DNA of 64,000 nucleotides from Flavobacterium sp. DG2-3 (GCF_030730925.1 NZ_JAVAMB010000003.1:1-64000); one strand, 5' to 3'; shown: positions 8,786-16,325, numbered from the stretch's first letter. Notes: generated by a model from the letters alone, not told the origin. Translations and numbers: made by a program.

Positions 8786-9436
8786 ATGGCTGCTTTAGGA
8801 ATATTAAAATTAGAAAATAAGGAGTTTTTAATATTAGAGTTTAATTATAAATGTGTCCAGTTATTAGATGCTTTAGGAAAACCGTCAGCAAGACCTTCGG
8901 GTTGGATAATTGATTTAATGATAGAATCTGATAGTGATACTACATTGCTGGAGTGGACATTAAGTAATGCGCCAAAAGACGGCATTATTACATTTTACAA
9001 ACATGATGGAATGAGCAAGTTTAAAGAAATTAAGTTTGAAAAATCATATTGCATTTCGCATAAAGAGATTTTTGAAGCTGATGGAAATTTACCAATGCGC
9101 CAAATTATACAAATATCTGAGCCTCGAAAAGAGAATTTGAAAGAAGCAATTATGCCTCCAAAAAAAATAGTGCAGGAGGAACCTCAAAAAAGAATCACCG
9201 ATATAAAATGGATGTGTTCTGAAATGAAAGACGTAATACATACAGCGAGTATTGGCGAAACAGTTAGTATTCTGGTCAAAACTATAAATTATAAAGAAGG
9301 TGAAGTTATACGGATAACGGTAGATGAAGCAACTGGAAAAGATCTTCAAAAAGATATTAAAGAAATAATATTTAGTGGTAAGGTAAACGCTGATGGAATT
9401 GCAGAACTAAAAGAAGAAGTAAATATTAAACTTTAA
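8786..9436 (+). CDS. tssD: T6SS tube protein TssD (Hcp) with C-terminal extension
   Basis: 216 residues. Residues 1-115 read as Bacteroidota TssD, the Hcp-like ring protein of T6SSiii: GKPSARPSGWIIDLMIESDS, then TLLEWTLSN, ITFYKHDGMSKFKEIKFEKSY and a final beta-strand with MRQIIQIS. Plain TssD ends at about this point. Here a Pro-rich joint (MPPKKIVQEEPQ) leads to an extra domain of about 80 residues (ITDIKWMCSEM to the end) that looks like an all-beta adaptor. The next two genes encode a predicted toxin and a lipoprotein, so this is probably a specialised carrier. No other T6SS core genes are in the window, so assembly would depend on a locus elsewhere. Confidence 0.78.
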   Translation: MAALGILKLENKEFLILEFNYKCVQLLDALGKPSARPSGWIIDLMIESDSDTTLLEWTLSNAPKDGIITFYKHDGMSKFKEIKFEKSYCISHKEIFEADGNLPMRQIIQISEPRKENLKEAIMPPKKIVQEEPQKRITDIKWMCSEMKDVIHTASIGETVSILVKTINYKEGEVIRITVDEATGKDLQKDIKEIIFSGKVNADGIAELKEEVNIKL

Positions 9437-9448
9437 TAGCAGGAAAAT

Positions 9449-10276
9449 ATGAATATAACTTACCGCATAAAAGAAGTCGATGGAGATGTAGGTTTTCAAC
9501 ATGTAACCTTACAAATTACGCCAAGTGTCGAAGGAGATTATTTTGATATGAAAGGTAATTATCTGGGGTCGACTAAAGAAAGTAAAAAAATGATTTTTAT
9601 ATTGGGTAGAGATTCTTTGCAGAATTCTTATTCGAGTATTAATCTTCCAGAAAATTTTTATGACAAACAAGTTTCTTTTAATGGAAAAGGCAATGTTGTA
9701 AATTTGAGAGCTGCTGCAAAATATGGTAATGTCATAACAGATTTATCTCTTCAAACAAGGGTAAATGTTGCTGAAAAAATTTACAATCATTATTATACTG
9801 AGGCGGGTTATGATTTAAGTAAATTGAAATGTAAAACTATTACTGATGCCACTAATGATCCTTCTAATACGGGATATGCTGTAACAAAATTGGGAGGAGT
9901 AAGTCCAAATTCAGAATATTTAAAAGAAAATGAAGCGGATATAAGAATTGTATACGGTCATATTGGACTTAATTTTGATACTGGTTATGATATTATGAGT
10001 GTTTGCGGACATGAACATTTTCACTTGATGGAATTGCTTAAGTTAAAGAAGAAAATTTATGATGGTTATGCAGAAGATAGAGCGTACCGATATCAAGTGC
10101 TTATTGATAGAAATTGGGGTTTTGTATCAATTGGTTTTAAAAAGAAAATACTCGAAAACATACAGGAAAATGTTGGAGATACAAATGATAAAGCATTTTA
10201 TTTAAAAGCTAGAGGCGATGAAAAACAATATGAAAAATATGAAGGCTGGAAACCAGGAAAAAATATCACTTTATAA
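9449..10276 (+). CDS. Putative T6SS effector with zinc-metallopeptidase motif
   Basis: 275 residues, no signal peptide. Near the N-terminus (31-40) it carries YFDMKGNYLG followed by a run ending in IFILG, a stretch I have seen before in N-termini of Bacteroidota T6SS and polymorphic toxins. The catalytic part has HEHFH at 188-192 (HExxH zincin motif) and, 16 residues on, EDRAYRYQ, where E209 is a good third ligand. It starts 12 bp after the extended TssD gene and overlaps the following lipoprotein gene by 38 bp, the arrangement expected for carrier, toxin and immunity. Function as a secreted protease or amidase toxin is inferred; the fold is not assigned. Confidence 0.65.
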   Translation: MNITYRIKEVDGDVGFQHVTLQITPSVEGDYFDMKGNYLGSTKESKKMIFILGRDSLQNSYSSINLPENFYDKQVSFNGKGNVVNLRAAAKYGNVITDLSLQTRVNVAEKIYNHYYTEAGYDLSKLKCKTITDATNDPSNTGYAVTKLGGVSPNSEYLKENEADIRIVYGHIGLNFDTGYDIMSVCGHEHFHLMELLKLKKKIYDGYAEDRAYRYQVLIDRNWGFVSIGFKKKILENIQENVGDTNDKAFYLKARGDEKQYEKYEGWKPGKNITL

Positions 10277-11051
10277 AAAGATAACTTGTTTAATGATATT
10301 GTCTATAATTCTTTTTTCATGTAATAAAGATGATAACAAAAAAGACCTTAAAATTGAATTATTGACCAATGAGATAGTTTGTATTGAAAACGTTAAAAAA
10401 GATGATTTTTTAGAAGCGTTTTATAATCCTAATCCAAAATACGATAGTTTGTCAAAAAATATTCTTCATTATAGAATTAAGAATATTTCGGATAAAAAGT
10501 ATTTCATAATGTTTAACGAGAATAGCTTAGGGACAGAAGAACGAGATTTGTATAAAGAATCTTTGGGAAAGAAAAAATATGATTTAAACTATATTGGCTT
10601 TAGTTTATATAAAAATGATTCTGTTTTAGATCGCAGTTCAACAGCTGTAGAAAATATGTGCGGAAATGAATTTGAAATTATGAAAGTAAAAGAATTGGAT
10701 GCGATTGTAAATAAATTTATGTTGAAAAATAGAATTGATAAAAAATATAAACTCGAATATATAGATCAAAAAGAAGAATCTTTGCAAGGTTATTTTCTCC
10801 AACCCGGAGAAACAAGATATTTTACCTCCATTGTGAATTTACCATACAGAAATGATCAAAAATGGATTTCTAATATTGAAAAAAAGAAACCCAATTCAGG
10901 TTCGTTTTCTTTAAGAAATGATTCGCTTTTCACAAAGAAAGTAATTAGCGAAAATCAAAAAAGAGAAATTAAAGAAAATGGATATATTTTATTTGACGGA
11001 GTTGTCTACTCGAATAGAGTTCCAGTTAAATTAATTGCTATCAAAAAATAG
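10239..11051 (+). CDS. Lipoprotein, likely immunity protein of the upstream effector
   Basis: 270 residues from this start. A short basic n-region (KKITC), hydrophobic stretch and lipobox LFSC give a lipoprotein with CNKDD after cleavage; the acidic residues after Cys could affect export to the surface. The mature part has no known motif; alternating strands and a YFLQPGETRYF segment suggest a beta-sandwich. Alternative ATGs at 10218 and 10230 would only lengthen the n-region. Overlap with the effector gene implies tight co-expression. A periplasm-facing immunity role fits an effector delivered to the periplasm, but this is inference from position. Confidence 0.65.
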   Translation: MKAGNQEKISLYKKITCLMILSIILFSCNKDDNKKDLKIELLTNEIVCIENVKKDDFLEAFYNPNPKYDSLSKNILHYRIKNISDKKYFIMFNENSLGTEERDLYKESLGKKKYDLNYIGFSLYKNDSVLDRSSTAVENMCGNEFEIMKVKELDAIVNKFMLKNRIDKKYKLEYIDQKEESLQGYFLQPGETRYFTSIVNLPYRNDQKWISNIEKKKPNSGSFSLRNDSLFTKKVISENQKREIKENGYILFDGVVYSNRVPVKLIAIKK

Positions 11052-11076
11052 TTTTTCAAGTTTGTTTTAAAAACAA

Positions 11077-11201
11077 TTCATCTCGACGAAAGGAGAAACC
11101 AAAAACAGCAAAACCGACAAAAATTCCAGAGTGATTTCCGCAATTTTTTTATAGTGTACAAACTTGTTGGTGATGTTGGGGAGCTTCTTTCGTCGAGGTG
11201 A
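11077..11201. repeat. Intergenic palindrome, CATCTCGACGAAAGG family
   Basis: Left arm TTCATCTCGACGAAAGGAG and right arm CTTCTTTCGTCGAGGTGA are inverted copies around a 90-nt middle. Distantly like the repeats at 122 and 6969. It separates the plus-strand effector block from the minus-strand SieB-like gene and may terminate both. Confidence 0.6.
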
Positions 11202-11222
11202 TAACTTGAAGTTATATGTTTT

Positions 11223-11810
11223 TTAATAATGCCAAGTTCTTCTTTCAGTCCAAGAAGGTCTATTTGATTGTACAAAATTAATTTCTTCTTGTGTAGGGTT
11301 TTCTGAAAGATTGATATCTTCCAGTGCTAAATGCTTATCTACAAATTTGCTAAGAGAAACAGAAGTATTCATACCGTTCATTATAAATCCATTTCCAAAT
11401 TGTTTGTTTATGAATATTATTTTTTTTCGGATTAGCCCTGAAATTGTTGGGTCGTCTATTGGAACTTCAAGAGATGTTTTTTGGTTTATAATAAATTCTC
11501 TTAATACAGCCTTTTCATGATAATCTAAATTTTTTAGACTATAAATAAAATCTTTCTTTATTTTTAAAAACTTTACTTCAAAACTAATTTTATTAAATAG
11601 CCAGATAACAAGATTAACAGTCATTAAACCAGATGTTGAGATAAAAGTTAATCCTATAATCCATCCATATGACTCATTGATTTTTTCTAAATGAATTTTC
11701 TTTAATAAAGTTTGGTCTGCAAATAAAATAAATCCAGATAAAACTGCGAATAAAAAGAAAAATTTAGCAGGTAGTTTTGTTAAATCAAATAAAGCTTTAA
11801 AGTTTTCCAT
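11223..11810 (-). CDS. SieB-like superinfection exclusion family protein
   Basis: 195 residues. Two membrane segments (about 15-35 and 48-72, the latter with YGWIIGLTFISTSGLMTVNL) are followed by a cytoplasmic part with LDYHEKAVLREFIINQKTSL and IDDPTISGLIRKKII. This order and these phrases match the superinfection exclusion B family, first known from lambdoid prophages, where SieB stops other phages after entry. No other phage genes are seen here, so it is a lone defence-type gene or a chromosomal relative with another role. The upstream gene at 11849-12421 is 38 bp away and likely in the same operon. Confidence 0.72.
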   Translation of the reverse strand: MENFKALFDLTKLPAKFFFLFAVLSGFILFADQTLLKKIHLEKINESYGWIIGLTFISTSGLMTVNLVIWLFNKISFEVKFLKIKKDFIYSLKNLDYHEKAVLREFIINQKTSLEVPIDDPTISGLIRKKIIFINKQFGNGFIMNGMNTSVSLSKFVDKHLALEDINLSENPTQEEINFVQSNRPSWTERRTWHY

Positions 11811-11848
11811 TTTTATATTTTTTTATTAAATCACTTTTTAAGATAAAG

Positions 11849-12421
11849 CTATTGTCCAATTAATAAACTAAAATTGGGTTTTACAATAGAAAGTAAATCT
11901 TTTGAAACGGTTTCACTAATAATGCCACCAGCAGTCATTTCTACAATTTTACCAGCTAAAAGCTGATGCCATTTCTTTTTTCCTAAAAAATATAATTCTT
12001 TTAGTTCTTGAATTTCTTTTAGAATGTCATCGTAAATTACCTGTTGTCCCGCTTTTAATTCGTTAAATTGCTTTAAAATATCCTCAAGCTGGGAATCTTT
12101 TTCTACTTTTTCATCATAAGTAAATGTATCATTATTGATTTGTATTCCTAAATTCACTAATTCTTGCTGTAGATAAAAAATCAAGGCCTCTGCTCTTTCG
12201 TTTTCACCACAATTTTCGGGATTTTTACAAGTTTTTAAGTGTTTTTGATATTCCTCGTTTACTAAATCGATGTGAATATTTAAAAATTTAATTTTATCTA
12301 ATTCACTGTTAAAATCATAAAGGTGATATTTGACTTCGTTAACTGAGTCTCTTTCATTTGCATTATTGTATTGTATATTGTCTTGGTAAGATCTTTTAGC
12401 TAGTTTTTCGATTATATCCAT
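11849..12421 (-). CDS. Unknown protein, co-oriented partner of the SieB-like gene
   Basis: 190 residues, charged and largely helical. There is a coiled-coil-like stretch in the middle (EDILKQFNELKAGQQVIYDD and on to about 150), then a less polar C-terminal tail with KKKWHQLLAGKIVEMTAGG and ETVSKDLLSI. A Cys pair (CKNPENC) lies near 65. I do not recognise it. It is first in a two-gene unit with the SieB-like protein, within the AT-rich accessory region, so it may be a sensor or effector of the same defence unit; this is only positional inference. Confidence 0.6.
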   Translation of the reverse strand: MDIIEKLAKRSYQDNIQYNNANERDSVNEVKYHLYDFNSELDKIKFLNIHIDLVNEEYQKHLKTCKNPENCGENERAEALIFYLQQELVNLGIQINNDTFTYDEKVEKDSQLEDILKQFNELKAGQQVIYDDILKEIQELKELYFLGKKKWHQLLAGKIVEMTAGGIISETVSKDLLSIVKPNFSLLIGQ

Positions 12422-12533
12422 TTTTTTCTATTAATGTTTTCCTTTTAAAATTATGAATAGAAATCAATAAAAAGATATTGTAGTAAATTGCTTATCAACA
12501 ATTTTAATAACAAAAACAAAAGTGAAGTAAAAC

Positions 12534-12569
12534 AAAAAAGCTTCTGAAAAATTATTCAGAAGCTTTTTT
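12534..12569. terminator. Two-way intrinsic terminator after tRNA-Leu
   Basis: The stem AAGCTTCTGAA pairs with TTCAGAAGCTT around an AAATTA-type loop, with A-run and T-run on either side, so it can work on both strands. It sits right at the 3' end of the minus-strand tRNA. Confidence 0.85.
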
Positions 12570-12654
12570 TGGTGCGGATAATAGGACTCGAACCTACACG
12601 CCTTGCGGCACCAGATCCTAAGTCTGGCATGTCTACCAATTTCACCATATCCGC
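12570..12654 (-). tRNA. tRNA-Leu (anticodon TAG)
   Basis: Read on the minus strand it starts GCGGATATGGTGAAATTGGT and ends in the matching acceptor strand and an encoded CCA. The anticodon stem CCAGA/TCTGG encloses a loop with TAG; a long variable arm (TGCCGCAAGGCG) marks class II, and GGTTCGAGTCC is the T arm. Length 85 with CCA. Its 3' end faces the accessory region at 8.2-12.4 kb, the usual side for tRNA-targeted integration, but I found no second copy of the 3' end near 7.9-8.2 kb. Confidence 0.95.
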
Positions 12655-12667
12655 GGAATTGTGGGTG

Positions 12668-12697
12668 CAAAGATAGGCATACTTTTGAATTATCAAA
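12668..12697 (-). promoter_or_regulatory. Promoter of tRNA-Leu (TTTG, 18 bp, TATCTTTG)
   Basis: On the minus strand TTTG is followed after 18 bases by TATCTTTG, a full match to the Bacteroidota -33/-7 pattern, 14 bp before the tRNA 5' end. Confidence 0.8.
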
Positions 12698-12763
12698 GCA
12701 TTTTTTGAAAATTTTTTTTAATTCTTTTTCTCGTACTTTTGGGTTTCTATAAAAATTATTTAA

Positions 12764-14152
12764 ATGGAAAATATTAAGTCCTACGTTCAACAACATAAAG
12801 ATCGCTTTATCAATGAGTTGATCGAATTATTAAAAATTCCGTCGGTTAGTGCCGACACTGCATACTCTCAAGATGTTATTGACACAGCAGAAGCTGTTAA
12901 GGAAAGTTTAACAAAAGCAGGCTGCGATTATGTCGAAACTTGCGACACTCCAGGTTACCCAATTATCTACGGCGAAAAAATTATAGATCCAAATCTCCCA
13001 ACGGTTTTAGTTTACGGTCACTACGACGTACAGCCGCCAGATCCTTTAGAATTATGGACTTCGCCACCATTTGAACCGGTTATTAAAACTACAGATATTC
13101 ACCCAGAAGGTGCCATTTTCGCGCGTGGAGCGTGTGACGACAAAGGTCAGATGTACATGCACGTAAAAGCATTGGAATATATGGTTCAGAACAACGAACT
13201 TCCGTGCAACGTAAAATTCATGATCGAAGGAGAAGAAGAAGTAGGTTCTGCAAGTTTGGCTTGGTTCGTAGAGCGCAATCAGGAAAAACTGAAAAACGAC
13301 GTCATCTTGATTTCAGATACAGGAATGATCTCCAACCAACAGCCGTCTATCACGACAGGTTTAAGAGGTTTGAGTTATGTTGAGGTAGAAGTTACAGGTC
13401 CGAACCGCGATTTGCATTCAGGTTTATACGGTGGAGCTGTGGCGAACCCGATTAATATTTTGGCAAAAATGATTGCTTCGCTTCACGACGAAAATAACCA
13501 TATTACGATTCCAGGATTCTACGATAAAGTTCAGGAATTATCTGCAGAAGAAAGAGCGGAAATGGCAAAAGCGCCTTTTAGCTTAGAAAAATATAAAAAC
13601 GCTTTAAATATTGAAGATGTTTATGGCGAAAAAGGTTATGTAACGAACGAAAGAAACTCAATTCGTCCAACATTAGACGTTAACGGAATCTGGGGTGGTT
13701 ACACTGGCGAAGGTGCTAAAACGGTTATTGCGAGTAAAGCTTTTGCTAAAATCTCAATGCGTTTGGTTCCAAATCAGGATTGGGAAGAGATTACAGAATT
13801 GTTCACCAAACATTTCACGAGCATTGCGCCTGCTGGAGTTACAGTAAAAGTAACGCCTCACCACGGTGGACAAGGTTATGTAACGCCAATTGACAGCATC
13901 GGTTATCAGGCGGCAAATAAAGCGTATACAGAAACTTTTGGAGTTCCAGCAATTCCGGTTCGTTCTGGAGGAAGTATTCCGATTGTGGCTTTGTTTGAGA
14001 AAGAACTAAAAAGTAAAACGATCTTAATGGGATTCGGTTTGGATAGTGATGCGATTCACTCGCCAAATGAGCATTTCGGAATCTTTAATTATTTGAAAGG
14101 TATTGAGACGATTCCGTTGTTTTACAAGTATTTTGTGGAGTTAAGTAAGTAA
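12764..14152 (+). CDS. M20-family dipeptidase
   Basis: 462 residues, the size of M20 dipeptidases (PepV/CNDP-like). Metal-binding blocks are visible: VYGHYDVQPP (His, and Asp of the first block), GACDDKGQM (bridging Asp), EGEEEVGS (catalytic Glu and metal Glu) and SDTGM; the dimerisation insert starts near GLRGLSYVEVEVTG. No signal peptide, so cytosolic. A -7-like TACTTTTG lies at 12734-12741. It should cleave dipeptides or related N-acyl amino acids with two zinc ions; the exact substrate is not clear from sequence. It stands alone, divergent from tRNA-Leu. Confidence 0.9.
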   Translation: MENIKSYVQQHKDRFINELIELLKIPSVSADTAYSQDVIDTAEAVKESLTKAGCDYVETCDTPGYPIIYGEKIIDPNLPTVLVYGHYDVQPPDPLELWTSPPFEPVIKTTDIHPEGAIFARGACDDKGQMYMHVKALEYMVQNNELPCNVKFMIEGEEEVGSASLAWFVERNQEKLKNDVILISDTGMISNQQPSITTGLRGLSYVEVEVTGPNRDLHSGLYGGAVANPINILAKMIASLHDENNHITIPGFYDKVQELSAEERAEMAKAPFSLEKYKNALNIEDVYGEKGYVTNERNSIRPTLDVNGIWGGYTGEGAKTVIASKAFAKISMRLVPNQDWEEITELFTKHFTSIAPAGVTVKVTPHHGGQGYVTPIDSIGYQAANKAYTETFGVPAIPVRSGGSIPIVALFEKELKSKTILMGFGLDSDAIHSPNEHFGIFNYLKGIETIPLFYKYFVELSK

Positions 14153-14164
14153 GGTTTTGCCACG

Positions 14165-14700
14165 AAGTCGCTAAGACGCTAAGTTTTTTTAAGCGCGTTG
14201 TTTTTTGCTCGCAAAGTCGCAAAGACGCAAGGTTTTTTACCGCAAGGAGGCGGAGAATTTACGCAAAGTTCGCTAAGATTTTTTTTAGCAAGATTTATAA
14301 AAGTTCGCAAAGCTATGTACGTACATATAGCTTTGCGAACTTTGCGTTTATGTGCGTAACCTATGGTAAAAATCCTTGCGAACTCTTTGCGGTTAAATTT
14401 TTTACACAAAGTGCGCTTTTTTTTGCTCGCAAAGTCGCAAAGACGCAAAGTTTTTTAAGTTTTTCACTTTGTCAAAGTTTTAAACTTTGACAAAGTTGAT
14501 TTAGATACAAATCCGTTCAGAAATGAGCGAATTTTTTTACCACAAGGACGCGAAGAATTTACGCAAAGTTCGCTGAGATTTTTTAAGTAAGATTTTAAAA
14601 AGTTCGCAAAGCTTTATGTACAAAGCTTTGCGAACTTTGCGTTTATAAACGTAACCTTTGATAAAAATCCTTGCGTTCTTTGCGGTTAAAAAAATAATCT
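14165..14700. repeat. Tandem pair of long CGCAAAG-type palindromic elements
   Basis: A unit opening TTGCTCGCAAAGTCGCAAAG occurs at about 14205 and again at about 14421. Each unit has ACGCAAAGTTCGCT, a strong hairpin arm AAGTTCGCAAAGC with its complement GCTTTGCGAACTTTGCG, and closes CTTTGCGGTTAAA. The loops differ (TATGTACGTACATA versus TTTATGTACAAA), and the second unit carries an extra perfect palindrome ACTTTGTCAAAGTTT/TAAACTTTGACAAAGT at 14465-14495. No gene is supported in this 631-bp gap. Confidence 0.75.
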
Positions 14701-14725
14701 AAGAGATAAAAACATAAGAAAAAAC

Positions 14726-14755
14726 TTGTCTGTTTGAAATTTAATTCTACATTTG
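14726..14755 (+). promoter_or_regulatory. Promoter (TTG, 19 bp, TACATTTG)
   Basis: TTG at 14726-14728 and TACATTTG at 14748-14755 are 19 bp apart, the Bacteroidota consensus. It lies 28 bp before the ATG of the MORN-repeat lipoprotein gene. Confidence 0.75.
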
Positions 14756-14783
14756 TAGAATAGAATCTATAATTGTAGAGCCA

Positions 14784-15212
14784 ATGGTTAAGAAAATGAC
14801 TTTTATTTTGATGCTCTTTAGCTTTCTAAGTTGTAAAACTTCTGTTGTCAATCAGAAAATAGATAAAAAGAAGGAAGGGAAATGGGTTGATGTTTATGTT
14901 CAGGATAATATTCAATATAAATCTATAGAGCATTATAAAAACGATCAGCCTGTCAAAAAATGGAAAACTTATATTGGCGGAAAAATCTACAAGGTTGAGA
15001 AATACAAAAATGGAATTTGTGTTGTAAAAAGTTATTACGAAAACGGAAAATTAGAATCGAAAGGGAAGACGAAATTCGAAACTAATTCAGTTGAGTCGCA
15101 CTGGTTTTATTTTGGCGAATGGAAATTTTATTCGGATAACGGGAAATTGAAAAACATCAAAAATTACGATAAAGGAGAATTAATCTCACAACAAAATACA
15201 TTAAACAACTAA
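14784..15212 (+). CDS. MORN-repeat lipoprotein, YwqK-like
   Basis: 142 residues. Signal and lipobox (FSFLSC, Cys17) mark a lipoprotein. The rest has MORN-like strands: KWVDVYVQDN, SYYENGKLESKGK, GEWKFYSDNGKLKNIKNYDK. Such proteins are often annotated in databases as YwqK-family antitoxins, but no toxin partner is evident here and most are of unknown role. It starts 28 bp after a good promoter, and the DUF6624 gene follows after 10 bp, so the two form an operon. Confidence 0.8.
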   Translation: MVKKMTFILMLFSFLSCKTSVVNQKIDKKKEGKWVDVYVQDNIQYKSIEHYKNDQPVKKWKTYIGGKIYKVEKYKNGICVVKSYYENGKLESKGKTKFETNSVESHWFYFGEWKFYSDNGKLKNIKNYDKGELISQQNTLNN

Positions 15213-15222
15213 CTATAAACCT

Positions 15223-16185
15223 ATGAAAAAATCGATTGTTTTTGTTTTGCTGATACTGAGCAGCAGTTTCTTAAAAGCTCAGACTTATAAAGATTGGGTT
15301 CGCAAAGCCGATTCTTGTTATGAGGCAGAAAATTATAAGTTATCTGTTGATTATTATAGTAAAGCTTTTAAACTGGAGCAGAAATCGTATAAAGATTTCT
15401 ACAATGCAGGCTGTTCTGCGTCTATGGCAGAAGAAAATAAAAAGGCTTTTAAATGGCTGAATCTGTCTATTGATAAAGGGTATGAAAACATGGCGCATAT
15501 CCGAATTGATAACGATTTAAAACGCCTTCATTCAGAAAAAGAATGGGAAAAGACAATCGAAAAACTGCAGAAGAAATTGGATATTATTGGAGCCAATTAC
15601 GATAAGGTGCTAGAAAAACAACTCGCAGAAATTTATATCGAAGATCAAGAAATTCGTGGAGAATTTATGAATGTTTATAGAAAGCCAAATGCTGATAAGA
15701 AGAAAATAGATAGCATTGGTAAAATTATGGGAACCAAAGACAGTATTAATCTCATTAAAGTGATGAAAATACTTGATGAAAGGGGCTGGCTAGGGAAAAA
15801 TGTGGTTGGCGAGCAGGGAAATAAGACTTTGTTTCTGGTTATTCAGCACGCAGATTTAGAATATCAGCAAAAGTATTTGCCGATGATGAGAGAGGCAGCT
15901 AAAATTGGTAATGCAGATCCAGGAAATTTGGCCTACTTAGAAGATCGAGTTGCTTTGAGAGAAGGTAAAAAACAAATTTATGGAAGTCAGAGTTCGATGA
16001 ATAAAAAGACCAATAAGATTCGCATAGCACCAATGATAGATCCAGATAATGTAGATAAAAGGCGTGCGGAAGTCGGACTTGGCACTATGGCTGAATATGC
16101 AGTAAAATTGAATATTGAATGGAATTTGGAAGCCTATAAAAAGGAATTAGCCGAAGCAGAAGCAGAAAAACTTGAAAAGAATTAA
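15223..16185 (+). CDS. Exported TPR-like protein with DUF6624 domain
   Basis: 320 residues with a signal peptide ending LKAQ. Residues about 25-90 look like a TPR pair (RKADSCYEAENYKLSVDYYS, FYNAGCSASMAEENKKAFKW). The C-terminal half (from ILDERGWLGKNVVGEQGN through LVIQHADLEYQQKYLPMM to LEDRVALREGKKQIYGSQ) fits the DUF6624 domain, a family of unknown role common in Bacteroidota. Operon partner of the upstream lipoprotein. Its stop codon lies in the first unit of a heptanucleotide tandem repeat. Confidence 0.8.
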   Translation: MKKSIVFVLLILSSSFLKAQTYKDWVRKADSCYEAENYKLSVDYYSKAFKLEQKSYKDFYNAGCSASMAEENKKAFKWLNLSIDKGYENMAHIRIDNDLKRLHSEKEWEKTIEKLQKKLDIIGANYDKVLEKQLAEIYIEDQEIRGEFMNVYRKPNADKKKIDSIGKIMGTKDSINLIKVMKILDERGWLGKNVVGEQGNKTLFLVIQHADLEYQQKYLPMMREAAKIGNADPGNLAYLEDRVALREGKKQIYGSQSSMNKKTNKIRIAPMIDPDNVDKRRAEVGLGTMAEYAVKLNIEWNLEAYKKELAEAEAEKLEKN

Positions 16186-16270
16186 GAATTGAGAATTAAG
16201 AATTAAGAATTAAGAATTAAGAATTAAGAATTAAGAATTAAGAATTAAGAATTAAGAATTAAGAATTAAG
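16179..16270. repeat. Tandem repeat of GAATTAA, 13 copies
   Basis: Thirteen head-to-tail copies of GAATTAA (one copy reads GAATTGA) run from the last codons of the DUF6624 gene to 56 bp before the BlaI-like gene. The unit is 7 bp, so copy changes would alter spacing but barely touch the upstream protein, whose stop lies in unit 1. Confidence 0.95.
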
Positions 16271-16325
16271 ATAGAACTTAAAATCTCAGAAGCTTAGCAG
16301 CTCAGAACCTTAGAACCTTAAAAAA
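16271..16325. repeat. CTTAG/CTCAG leader repeat before start codon
   Basis: Contains AGAAGCTTAGCAGCTCAG and AACCTTAGAACCTTA just before the ATG at 16326. A similar string lies just before the start of the PH-domain gene on the other strand (32323-32365). Confidence 0.5.

Noticed and set aside
8786..9436. Phage tail tube protein
   Set aside because: TssD and tail tube proteins share a fold, but the sequence pattern is that of Bacteroidota TssD and no phage genes are near.
12464..12796. 110-codon open frame on the minus strand
   Set aside because: It covers the tRNA-Leu gene, its terminator and promoter, so it is not a protein gene.
14179..14448. 89-codon open frame on the minus strand
   Set aside because: Lies wholly inside the CGCAAAG repeat pair; its translation repeats itself.
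16179..16270. CRISPR or protein-coding tandem repeat
   Set aside because: Unit of 7 bp without spacers, not a multiple of three, and it starts at a stop codon.
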